In this document: positions 45,080 through 53,536 of the stretch, piece after piece | Layout of the letters: every line of letters begins with the position of its first letter | How positions within the stretch are numbered: position 1 is the first letter of the stretch | NCBI RefSeq assembly: GCF_047149785.1 | Contig: NZ_BAAGBE010000001.1 | Span: 1,302,001-1,366,000 of the forward strand | Length of the DNA stretch: 64,000 nucleotides | DNA from: Nitrobacter sp047149785 | GTDB taxonomy: Bacteria; Pseudomonadota; Alphaproteobacteria; Rhizobiales; Xanthobacteraceae | Reading direction: 5' to 3' | Notes under the pieces: generated by a model | Told to the model about the DNA's origin: nothing | The model's input: only the letters and a program-made list of their open reading frames with translations | Databases searched by the model: none | Program-made: the position numbers and the translations under genes

Positions 45080-46226
45080 GATCGATCACCAGCGGGAATA
45101 CGATCATCGGCACGACGGCGAGGCCGATCGGCACGAATGCGAAAGCGGCGTTCCCGGTGAAATCCCAGACCATCCCGCTGACGATCGAGATCAGCATCGC
45201 GATGCCGTAACCGATGGTGAACATTCCCGCGGACATACGCGGCACGTCCTCCGGCGCAACGAGCAGCGCCGGCAGCGTCAGCACAAGAGTCAGGCCCACG
45301 GCGCAGGTGCAGCCGACCAGCGCCGCCGCGCCTACGATTCCCCACAAGTTCGTGGTGATGGCGACGCCCGCAGCGCCGATCAGGCCGAGAACGCCAGTGA
45401 GAACGAGCGGCCATTTCCGCCGCTCCAGCCGACCTGCGATGACCATGAGAAGGATCGATCCCGGCAACTGTCCGAGGTTGAGCGCCGACAGCGCCGGCCC
45501 GATCAGATCGGTATGGCCGGTTTGCAGCAGCAGGCCGGGCAGGAATGCGTTCGTGCAGAAATAAAGCTGGTTGTTCGCGCTGGCGACGAGGCCGACCTTC
45601 CAGAGCAGCGGATCGCGCCAGTCCGGCATCCAGCGGCCGTGCCGGGCCGCTACGCCCTCTCCGCCCGGGCGTGCGATGAAGACGACCAGTGCGATCGCCG
45701 CCGAAGCAAACGACCAGAGTCCGAGGCTCGCGCGCCACCCGCCTCCCAGTAGGGGCACGACGATTGCCGCGAATACGACGGGAAAGATTTCTCCGCACAG
45801 CAAGCCGTTGGTGTAGACGGCTGTGGCGAAACCGATCCGGTGAGGCACCCATTGCCGCACCAGCGGCGGCAGCGCCGGTTGCATCAGGGCGACGCCAGCC
45901 GCCATCACCGCGGTCGCGGCGAACAGCGTCATCGCATCGATGGCGAACCCGCGCAGCGCCGACCCCGCGCTGGCGACCAGGAGGCCAACCACCAGCGCCT
46001 TGATGGCGCCGACGCGAGCGATCAGCAGCGATCCGGGGACCGCGATCAGTGCGAACAGGCTGACCGGGATGGCGTTGAGAATGCCGACCTCGGTTCCGGA
46101 CAGCGCAAGATCCGAAATAATGGCCGCCAGCACCGGCGGCACCGCGAGGATCGTAAGCCGCAGCCCGACGCCGCTAAGCCAGAGCAGGCTCAACGGGCGC
46201 AGTGACGACGACCGCGTTGCGCTCAC
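45060..46226 (-). CDS. MFS transporter, CynX/NimT-like
   Basis: This 388-residue MFS protein has about 12 membrane helices. The first segment, LSLLWLSGVGLRLTILAVPP, and the following VLAAIISDLALSGTEVGILNAIP resemble the cyanate/nitroimidazole transporter CynX/NimT group rather than sugar or drug exporters. The substrate is unknown. It starts with GTG at 46226, overlapping the TGA of valS (GTGA), so it is translated from the valS message. No cyanase gene is in the window. Confidence 0.82.
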   Translation of the reverse strand: MSATRSSSLRPLSLLWLSGVGLRLTILAVPPVLAAIISDLALSGTEVGILNAIPVSLFALIAVPGSLLIARVGAIKALVVGLLVASAGSALRGFAIDAMTLFAATAVMAAGVALMQPALPPLVRQWVPHRIGFATAVYTNGLLCGEIFPVVFAAIVVPLLGGGWRASLGLWSFASAAIALVVFIARPGGEGVAARHGRWMPDWRDPLLWKVGLVASANNQLYFCTNAFLPGLLLQTGHTDLIGPALSALNLGQLPGSILLMVIAGRLERRKWPLVLTGVLGLIGAAGVAITTNLWGIVGAAALVGCTCAVGLTLVLTLPALLVAPEDVPRMSAGMFTIGYGIAMLISIVSGMVWDFTGNAAFAFVPIGLAVVPMIVFPLVIDLRTQRS

Positions 46227-49087
46227 TCAGCAGCCTTCAGACGCTCCAGCGCATCGACGAACTTCGCCTTGCGCGCGCTTGCTGCTTCCCGCTTTTCCTT
46301 TTCATCCTCGACAATGTCTTCGGGCGCGTTGGCGATGAAACTCTCATTGCTGAGCTTCAAGTCGACCCGCATGATATCGGCATCGGCCTTGGCGATCTCC
46401 TTCTCCAGACGTGACCGCTCAGCGGCGAGATCGATGACGCCCTTCAGCGGCAGCGCGGCGACTTCACCGCGGATCAGCAGTTGCACGGCGCCTGCCGGCG
46501 CACGGTCTGCGAACGAGATGTCCGCGAGCCGGGACATTCGCTTGACGACTTCGCTCCAGCGCTGCGCCCGCGCCTTGCTCTCGACGGATGCGCCTGCGAG
46601 CACCAGCGGCGTTAGCGTCGCAGGCGGAATATTCATCTCGGCGCGAACCGAGCGGATGGCAGTGACGAGATCGACCACCCAACCGATCTCGGCCTCCGCC
46701 GCGTCGTCGCGAAAATAAGGTTTCGACGGATTGGCAAGCGGCTCCGGCGCGGAATAAGGATCGCATGCGACCGCTTCGAGCAGCGCCTGCTGCTGGTCGG
46801 TGAGTTCGGCCTTGACCGGCCACGGAGACAGCGTCAGCAGTTGCGCGCGCGTCGATGTCACCGCCCACAACTCCTCGGTGATGAACGGCATGAACGGATG
46901 CAAAAGCTTCAAAATTTCATCGCGCGCCCACGCGACCATGGCGCGGGTCTCGGACTTGGCGGGTCCGTCCTCGCCGATCAGAACGGGCTTTGCGAGTTCG
47001 AGATACCAATCGCAGTAGACGTTCCAGACGAAGCGATAGATTTCGCCGGCGGCGTCATTGAAGCGATAGCCTTCGATGGCCGCGGTGACTTCGCTCGTGG
47101 CGCGTGCGGCCTCGTGAACGATCCATCGGTTGAGCGTTTCCTTTGCGGCGGTGGGATCGAACTGAGCGGGAACAGCGCACTCATTCATTTCCGCGAAGCG
47201 GCAGGCGTTCCAGAGCTTGGTCGCGAAATTGCGATAGCCTTCGACCCGCTGCGGCGACAGCTTGATGTCGCGGCCCTGCGCCGCCATCGCCGCGAGCGTG
47301 AAGCGCAGCGCATCGGCGCCGTATTTATCGATCAGATGCAGGGGATCGATGACGTTGCCTTTCGACTTCGACATCTTCGCGCCGCTCTCGTCGCGGACGA
47401 GCGCGTGAATGTAGACCGTCGGGAACGGCGCTTCCTTCATGAAGTGGAAACCCATCATCATCATCCGGGCGACCCAGAAGAAGATGATGTCGAAACCGGT
47501 GACCAGCACGTTGGTCGGATAGTAGCGTTTCAACTCCGGCGTCGCGTCGGGCCAGCCGAGCGTCGAGAACGGCCACAGCGCGGAAGAGAACCAGGTGTCA
47601 AGCACATCCTCGTCGCGCATGATGAAGCCATCGCGCTTTGCCGGATCGCGCGCCATTTCGGCGCCCTGCTCCGCGGTGATGACGCCCTGTTCGACATAAT
47701 AGCCGAGCGCATGGCCGACGGCTTCGTCCTCGGTCTCCGCGACAAAGACCTTGCCATCCGGGCCATACCAGGCCGGAATCTGGTGACCCCACCAGAGCTG
47801 GCGCGAGATGCACCACGGCTGGATGTTCTCCATCCACTCGAAGTAGGTCTTCTCCCAGTTCTTCGGCACGAACGTGGTTTCGCCCAGACGCACGGCCGCG
47901 ATCGCCGGCTGCGCCAGTTGCTTGGCGTTAACGTACCATTGATCCGTCAGATAGGGTTCGATGACCGCGCCGGAGCGGTCGCCGTGCGGCACCATGTGCG
48001 CGTACGGCTCGACCTTGTCGAGGAAGCCAGAATCTTCGAGGCGCGCGACGATCGCCTTGCGCGCTGCGAAACGGTCCATGCCGTCAAATTCTTCCGCCAG
48101 CATCAACGCGCCTGCCGGCAGACCGCGCAGATAATCTTCGTTGTCGGACAGCGTCAGCCGGCCTTCGCGATCGAGCACGCCGATCTGCGGCAGGCGATGG
48201 CGCTTGCCAACCTCGAAGTCGTTGAAGTCATGCGCCGGGGTGATCTTGACCGCGCCGGTGCCCTTTTCCGGATCGGCATAGTCGTCGCCGACAACCGGGA
48301 TAATGCGGCCGACCATCGGCAGTACCACGTTGCTGCCGATCAAATGCTCAAGCTTCTCGTTTTCCGGATGCACCGCGACGGCAGTATCGCCCAGCATGGT
48401 CTCGGGCCGCGTGGTGGCGACGACGATATAGGTCGAACGGTCGTCCGGATCGAAGCTCTTGCCCTCGATCGGATAGCGCAGATACCACAGGCTGCCCTTG
48501 ACCTCGATCTGCTTGACCTCGAGATCGGAGATCGCGGTGAGCAGCTTCGGGTCCCAGTTGACCAGCCGCTTGTCCTTGTAGATCAGGCCGGCGCGATGCA
48601 GTTCGACGAACACCTTGGCGACCGCGCGCGACAGGCCCTCATCCATGGTGAAGCGCTCACGCGACCAGTCACAGGAGGCCCCCAGCCGCTTCAACTGGTT
48701 GACGATGACGCCGCCGCTTTCCGCCTTCCACTGCCAGACCCGTTCGAGAAACCTGGCGCGGCCCATTTCGCGGCGGCCGGGCTCCTTCCGCTCCATCAAC
48801 TGCCGCTCCACCACCATCTGCGTCGCAATGCCGGCATGATCGGTGCCGGGTTGCCACAGCACGTCGCGGCCGCGCATCCGCTCGAAGCGGCACAACACGT
48901 CCTGCAACGTGTTGTTGAGCGCGTGACCCATGTGCAACGACCCGGTGACGTTCGGCGGCGGTATGACGATCGTGAACGGCTCGGCGGCGCGGCGCTCGGC
49001 CCGGCCGGCCTTGAACGCGCCGGCCTCTTCCCAGGCGCGGGACATGCGGCTTTCGATATCAGTGGGCTGATAGGTCTTTTCGATCAT
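46223..49087 (-). CDS. valS: Valyl-tRNA synthetase
   Basis: ValRS charges tRNA-Val and edits threonine. The 954-residue class I synthetase shows the HIGH motif in NVTGSLHMGHALNNT (near residue 50), a large editing domain (TTRPETMLGDTAV), KMSKSKGNVIDP near residue 545, the anticodon-binding domain, and a C-terminal coiled coil (SRLEKEIAKADADIMRVDLKL). Length and all motifs are normal. The stop overlaps the MFS gene start. Upstream, popZ lies about 210 bases away on the same strand. Confidence 0.97.
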   Translation of the reverse strand: MIEKTYQPTDIESRMSRAWEEAGAFKAGRAERRAAEPFTIVIPPPNVTGSLHMGHALNNTLQDVLCRFERMRGRDVLWQPGTDHAGIATQMVVERQLMERKEPGRREMGRARFLERVWQWKAESGGVIVNQLKRLGASCDWSRERFTMDEGLSRAVAKVFVELHRAGLIYKDKRLVNWDPKLLTAISDLEVKQIEVKGSLWYLRYPIEGKSFDPDDRSTYIVVATTRPETMLGDTAVAVHPENEKLEHLIGSNVVLPMVGRIIPVVGDDYADPEKGTGAVKITPAHDFNDFEVGKRHRLPQIGVLDREGRLTLSDNEDYLRGLPAGALMLAEEFDGMDRFAARKAIVARLEDSGFLDKVEPYAHMVPHGDRSGAVIEPYLTDQWYVNAKQLAQPAIAAVRLGETTFVPKNWEKTYFEWMENIQPWCISRQLWWGHQIPAWYGPDGKVFVAETEDEAVGHALGYYVEQGVITAEQGAEMARDPAKRDGFIMRDEDVLDTWFSSALWPFSTLGWPDATPELKRYYPTNVLVTGFDIIFFWVARMMMMGFHFMKEAPFPTVYIHALVRDESGAKMSKSKGNVIDPLHLIDKYGADALRFTLAAMAAQGRDIKLSPQRVEGYRNFATKLWNACRFAEMNECAVPAQFDPTAAKETLNRWIVHEAARATSEVTAAIEGYRFNDAAGEIYRFVWNVYCDWYLELAKPVLIGEDGPAKSETRAMVAWARDEILKLLHPFMPFITEELWAVTSTRAQLLTLSPWPVKAELTDQQQALLEAVACDPYSAPEPLANPSKPYFRDDAAEAEIGWVVDLVTAIRSVRAEMNIPPATLTPLVLAGASVESKARAQRWSEVVKRMSRLADISFADRAPAGAVQLLIRGEVAALPLKGVIDLAAERSRLEKEIAKADADIMRVDLKLSNESFIANAPEDIVEDEKEKREAASARKAKFVDALERLKAAE

Positions 49088-49294
49088 GGCGGTGCAATCA
49101 CAGTCGGTGCCGTTTCAGGCGAGGTCGCGGAATGAAGGCGTCTGATCGCTAAAAGCCTTTCACCGCGCGTCAAGTCAACACGACCGCCGAATAAACCGGC
49201 CCGAAGACGGCCGATGTCGGCCCCACAACGTCAGGCAGGGCGGATTTGACCTGGGCCGGCCGATCCAGTGGTTGCGTTGCGATCCCGAAACGGG

Positions 49295-49948
49295 TCACGG
49301 ACGCCCGCGCGACACCCGTTCGATTTCGGTCTTGACGATGCGCTCGACCAGCCCCGGCAGATTGTCGTCGAGCCAGGACTTCAGCATCGGACGCAGCATC
49401 TCCTTGACGAGGTCCTCAAGGGTGCGGGCATTGTTGCTCAAAACCGTGGTGGCGAGCGAATTGAAGGCGGTCTCGACCGCTGAAACCGTCGACTGCGACA
49501 GAATTTGCGCTGCCGGGGCGGCGTTCGGGACGGCCGACCAGTCGACGGCGGCCGGACTCGGCCGGCTGGCCGGGGTCGATGTCGTCTCCGCGAATTCCAG
49601 GTCGTCCTGGGGCTCGACTTTCTGGAAAACGGCCCGCACCGGCTGCGGAAGGGCCATTTCGTCGGTCAGTTCAAACACCTCATCGACCTGGGCGGGGCGA
49701 ACTTCCTTCTCCGTGGTTGCGGCGTCAAGGTTCGCCAGCATCGCATCGATGTCATCCTGGCTATTGCTGTCGGCAGCTTTCGCGGGCGCAGCCGGCATGG
49801 CGGCCGGCTGGGGTTTTGCAGGGGTTGCATCCGCGGCCGCTGTTTTTCCGGCAGCAGGCTTTTCGTCGTCGGCAATGATGCGGCGGATTGACGCCAGGAT
49901 CTCCTCCATCGAGGGTTCTTGGACCTTAGCAGGCTGCGTCATGCCCAA
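49295..49948 (-). CDS. popZ: Polar organizing protein Z (DUF2497 family)
   Basis: PopZ forms a polymeric matrix at cell poles that anchors the chromosome origin and signalling proteins in alphaproteobacteria. The 217-residue product has the conserved N-terminal helix QEPSMEEILASIRRIIADDE, a long Pro/Ala-rich acidic middle (about residues 35-140), and the C-terminal oligomerisation region LEDLVKEMLRPMLKSWLDDNLPGLVERIVKTEI-type. An ATG at 49942 is equally plausible. It sits between tolC and valS on the same strand, as in other Rhizobiales. Confidence 0.93.
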   Translation of the reverse strand: MGMTQPAKVQEPSMEEILASIRRIIADDEKPAAGKTAAADATPAKPQPAAMPAAPAKAADSNSQDDIDAMLANLDAATTEKEVRPAQVDEVFELTDEMALPQPVRAVFQKVEPQDDLEFAETTSTPASRPSPAAVDWSAVPNAAPAAQILSQSTVSAVETAFNSLATTVLSNNARTLEDLVKEMLRPMLKSWLDDNLPGLVERIVKTEIERVSRGRP

Positions 49949-50210
49949 CTCCCCATCTTCACGGTCCCCGCCAGCGTCCCGGCCTCAAGCGCAGAAGATT
50001 TCCAATTCCAGATACAGGCCCGGATGTTGATAGCAAACCCGATTGTCCCAATCAGGCGTTGCGATTCGGTGCGACCTCTATCCCGACTTGGTAACAGCCG
50101 ATAACCGCCGGATATTTTTGCGAATCGCCTCGCGGTCCCGTTCAAAGGTATGGCACGCCAACAATTGATTGCAAGCAAAGCGCTGTGGACACGCCCTCGT
50201 CAGCGCGTGA

Positions 50211-51608
50211 TCACTGTCCGTCCGGCGTACGCACGCCGGCCCAACTGTCACGGACCTGGTGGTAATGGACACTCGGGTCGTAAACAGTGGTGTGCAGCTT
50301 CAGCACCTGCGGGGAGAGCCGGCCGACGGCACTCAACACTGAGTAGGATGCGACGACGCGATCGTGTTGAGCTGTCACCAGCGCCACGCGCGCGTTGACG
50401 AGCGTCTGTTGCGCGTTCAATACGTCGAACGTGGTCCGTTGCCCGGCCTTGGCCTCTTCTCGAATGCCGTTGACCGCGATCTCGGACGCCTCGACCTGCG
50501 CTTGCGCCGACGCCACCTGCGACTTGCCCGCGAGGAGCTGGCCCCAGGCCTGCACCACGCTGGCGCGGGTCTGATCGCGGACCTGTTCGAGGGTAAGACG
50601 TTGTTGTGCCAACGTTTCCTTCGACTGGCGGATCAGCGAGTATTCCGCGCCGCCCTGATAGATCGGCACCGACACCTGCGCGATCGCGGACGCAAAGAAT
50701 TGCTTCTGTATCGTGAGTTGCTGGGCGTAGCCCTGCTGCACATTGGCCTGGAGCGTCACGGTGGGGAACAGCGCGCCCTCGGCCACTTTGACCTGAAGAT
50801 GGCTGACGTCGATGCCGTACATCGCCGCGGTGACATTTGGATTTTGGGTAAGAGCGAGATCCACCGCACTTGAAAGCGTTGTCGGGAAGAAGCGGTCCAC
50901 CGGCGAGCCCGGCGCCAGTTGTCCCGGTTCGTTGCCGATGATGCGACGAAAATTGGCGCGCGTGGTCGTGAGGTTGGACTCGGCCGTCATAAGCTGGGTG
51001 CGACCGGCGGCCAGTTGAGCTTGCGATTGTGCGACGTCGGTGCGGGTGACTTCGCCGACGTTGAAACGATCGCGCGTCTGCTTGAGCGTCTCCTCGAGCA
51101 CGCGGACGTTGCTGCGCTGGACCTCCACGATAGCGGCGTCGCGCAAATAGTCCATGTAGATGGTCGCCGCAGCAAGAAGCACGGTCTGTTCAAGGACCCT
51201 TAAGCCCTCGCGCGACGCGGAGACCTGTCCTTCCGCCGCCCGGGTCTTGTTGGAAGTCTGGAAGCCGTCGAAAAGGGTCTGCGACACCGTGGCGCCCACA
51301 GCCGCGGGCGCTTGCGCGCCGTGAAGCGCCTGCCCCGCGCCTCCCGGCACGCCTTGCGTGGCATCCGTATACTGATAGCCGCCGCTCGCAGTTATGGCGA
51401 CCTTGGGCCGGTAGCCGGACAGCGCCTGCGGCACGTTTTCATCGGTAGCGCGCACCGAGGCGCGCTGCGCGTTGAGTTGAGGATTGCTCTGGTAGGCACG
51501 AACCAGCGCCGCCTGGATCGTATCGGCGAGGACCGGCGTGGCCGCCCCCGACCATATCGTAACAAGAGCTAGCGCCGCAGCCCCGGCTAGCAGTCTCGCA
51601 CCACCCAT
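50211..51608 (-). CDS. tolC: Outer-membrane channel protein TolC
   Basis: This protein of about 465 residues is an OMF channel for type I secretion and RND efflux. It has a signal peptide (LLAGAAALALVTIWSGAATPVLAD), the first OEP domain from NPQLNAQRASVRAT, and a second repeat with long helices such as RQSKETLAQQRLTLEQVRDQ. The ATG at 51608 gives a standard signal peptide; the frame remains open to 51692 with a GTG, which would add 28 basic residues. It is distinct from the metal-specific czcC channel. Confidence 0.94.
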   Translation of the reverse strand: MGGARLLAGAAALALVTIWSGAATPVLADTIQAALVRAYQSNPQLNAQRASVRATDENVPQALSGYRPKVAITASGGYQYTDATQGVPGGAGQALHGAQAPAAVGATVSQTLFDGFQTSNKTRAAEGQVSASREGLRVLEQTVLLAAATIYMDYLRDAAIVEVQRSNVRVLEETLKQTRDRFNVGEVTRTDVAQSQAQLAAGRTQLMTAESNLTTTRANFRRIIGNEPGQLAPGSPVDRFFPTTLSSAVDLALTQNPNVTAAMYGIDVSHLQVKVAEGALFPTVTLQANVQQGYAQQLTIQKQFFASAIAQVSVPIYQGGAEYSLIRQSKETLAQQRLTLEQVRDQTRASVVQAWGQLLAGKSQVASAQAQVEASEIAVNGIREEAKAGQRTTFDVLNAQQTLVNARVALVTAQHDRVVASYSVLSAVGRLSPQVLKLHTTVYDPSVHYHQVRDSWAGVRTPDGQ

Positions 51609-52300
51609 CCGTGGAGTTCCATCTCTTTTTCCGGACACCGGGAGGTTGCGCCTCCGCACCGGACCCCAAGCTTTAGTCAATTGTCCCCGCACACAAGCCT
51701 TAGTCGCTGGTCAACCAATCCCCGCATGAGCATATTCGCCACCGGACCGCTACGGAACCCCTTGCGCGCCATCCCGACGGAAACTCTCTAGCTGGGGCAT
51801 CGCGGCCACACCTGACGCTTTGAACCGGAACTGTGGCCGAATTGAACCAACCGACCTGCTTTCCGTGTTTGCATGTTTTATGTGACCGATCCGGCAGACT
51901 TCCACGTCAACTTTGAGATCAAAGAATACAAGCAACTTTCTGATTCCGGGGTCGTTTCGTCCGGAAAACACAACAACGCCGGAGTTTACCTCATAACTGA
52001 GATGAATCCGTCAACTGAACCGCTATGCAGACGCGGCTCCGTAACCTGCAGCCATGCGCCCGCCAAATAAATCCACGCCGCGACCGGCGAGAGTCCGATC
52101 CAACTTCACCGAATCAGATTCTAGCCCCATCTTTTTGATTGAGCATGATCTTATCCGAAAATCGGTTTCCACTTTTGGATCATGATCCAATGGCGTGTAC
52201 TCAATTGAAGCTAAGCTATTGAAAATGAATCAATCCGACTTCGGGCTTCGCATCCTCCGACTGAATCATATCAGCGGGTTAGCTGTTTTTGAGTCCAAAC
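51609..52300. other. Intergenic region between tolC and prfB
   Basis: About 690 bases hold no gene I can support. A 65-codon frame at 51873-52070 on + has no recognisable motif. The section around 51850-52060 is relatively AT-rich. A shortened family A repeat lies at 52141-52190. The left edge should hold the tolC promoter. Confidence 0.45.
52141..52190. repeat. Palindromic intergenic repeat, family A (shortened copy)
   Basis: GAGCATGATCTTATCCGAAA followed by ATCGGTTTCCAC and TTTTGGATCATGATC aligns with the reverse complement of the full copy at 3868-3940. The central CCGGACTTGATCCGG hairpin is deleted. It lies in the long gap upstream of tolC and downstream of prfB. Confidence 0.75.
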
Positions 52301-53432
52301 CTAATCGACATCTTCGACGGCTCCGGGGGTGACGCCGAAGGCTTTCTGCGCCAGCGTCGCCGCCATGAATTCATCAAGGTCGCCGTCGAGCACGCCAGCC
52401 GTGTCCGAAGTTTGAACTCCGGTGCGAAGGTCCTTCACCATCTGGTAGGGCTGCAGGACGTAGGACCTGATCTGGTGGCCCCAGCCGATGTCGGTCTTGG
52501 CCGCCTGATCCGCGGCTGCCTGTTCTTCCCGCTTCTTGAGCTCGATTTCATAGAGTCTCGCTCGCAGCATGTCCCAGGCTTGCGCGCGATTCTTGTGCTG
52601 CGAACGCCCGGCCTGACAAACAACCGCGACACCGGTCGGAATGTGAGTCAGCCGCACCGCCGATTCGGTCTTGTTGACATGCTGACCGCCGGCGCCGCCG
52701 GAGCGCATGGTGTCGGTGCGGACGTCGGATTCCTTGATGTCGATCTTGATGCTGTCATCGACGACCGGGAAGATTGCCACGCTTGAAAACGACGTGTGGC
52801 GGCGTGCGTTGGAATCAAACGGCGAGATCCTGACCAGACGGTGCACGCCCGCCTCGGTCTTCAGCCAGCCATAGGCGTTGTGGCCGCTGACCTGAATGGT
52901 CGCCGACTTGATTCCGGCTTCTTCGCCGGGCGTTTCCTCCAGATATTCGATCTTGAAACCGCGATTCTCCGCCCAACGCGTATACATGCGCAGCAGCATC
53001 GCGGCCCAGTCCTGGCTTTCGGTGCCGCCGGCGCCGGCATGAACCTCAAGATAGGTATTCAAGCGATCCGCCTCTCCCGAGAGCAACGCCTCGAGTTCGC
53101 GGCGGGCGACCTCCTTCTTGAGAATCTGCAAGGCGGTTTCGGCTTCGTCAACGACGGCCTGATCGTTTTCGGCCTCGCCAAGCTCGATCAGGCCGACCTG
53201 ATCCTCAAGTTCGCGCTCGACCTTGCCGATACCGGTCAGCGAATCCTCCAGCGAGGTCCGCTCCTGCATCAGCTTCTGAGCCTTCTGGGGATCGTTCCAG
53301 AGATCGGGATCTTCGGCGAGCTTGTTCAGCTCCGCCAGACGCGCGGTCGAGGTTTCGACGTCAAAGATGCCTCCTCAGCAGCCCGACCGACTGCTTGATC
53401 TCTTCGACGAGTCTTTCGATTTCAGCGCGCAT
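52301..53432 (-). CDS. prfB: Peptide chain release factor 2 (programmed +1 frameshift)
   Basis: RF2 releases peptides at UGA and UAA codons. The gene is in two frames: an N-terminal 23 codons from ATG at 53430-53432 to an in-frame TGA at 53361-53363, then a +1 shift onto GAC at 53360-53362, continuing to the stop at 52301. The joined product is about 376 residues, with the RF2 tripeptide SPF in VRISPFDSNA and the catalytic GGQ in SGGAGGQHVNKT. An AGGAGG and CTTTGAC sequence at the junction matches the classic RF2 autoregulatory site. Annotated without the shift, the gene would look truncated to 53269. Confidence 0.95.
53361..53375 (-). promoter_or_regulatory. RF2 programmed +1 frameshift site
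   Basis: On the minus strand AGGAGG (53370-53375), a 3-base spacer CAT, the slippery codon CTT (53364-53366) and the stop TGA followed by C form the standard RF2 feedback element. Low RF2 slows reading of UGA, and the ribosome slips forward by one base. E. coli has AGGGGG, TAT, CTT, TGA, C in the same arrangement. Confidence 0.93.
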
Positions 53433-53536
53433 GGCGTCCCTGGTCCACAATTCACAACGCCGTACAGCGATGGCAGGTGATGTAGCCGCGAAGGCCGCGA
53501 AGCGCAATCACGTTCGAGCGCGATCTCGTCTCTATG

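Noticed and set aside
46841..49135. 764-codon open frame on + opposite valS, and similar long frames opposite metG (17015-19087), ntrY (35000-36409) and hflX (30058-31392)
   Set aside because: All are antisense shadows of genes with full catalytic motifs. Their translations are Arg/His/Asp-rich without recognisable domains.
51873..52070. 65-codon frame on + in the tolC-prfB gap
   Set aside because: It is short, has no motif, and lies in AT-rich DNA next to a repeat. It could be a small gene but I cannot support it.
52301..53269. prfB as a truncated gene or pseudogene
   Set aside because: The missing N-terminus is encoded upstream in another frame, joined by a canonical RF2 frameshift site.
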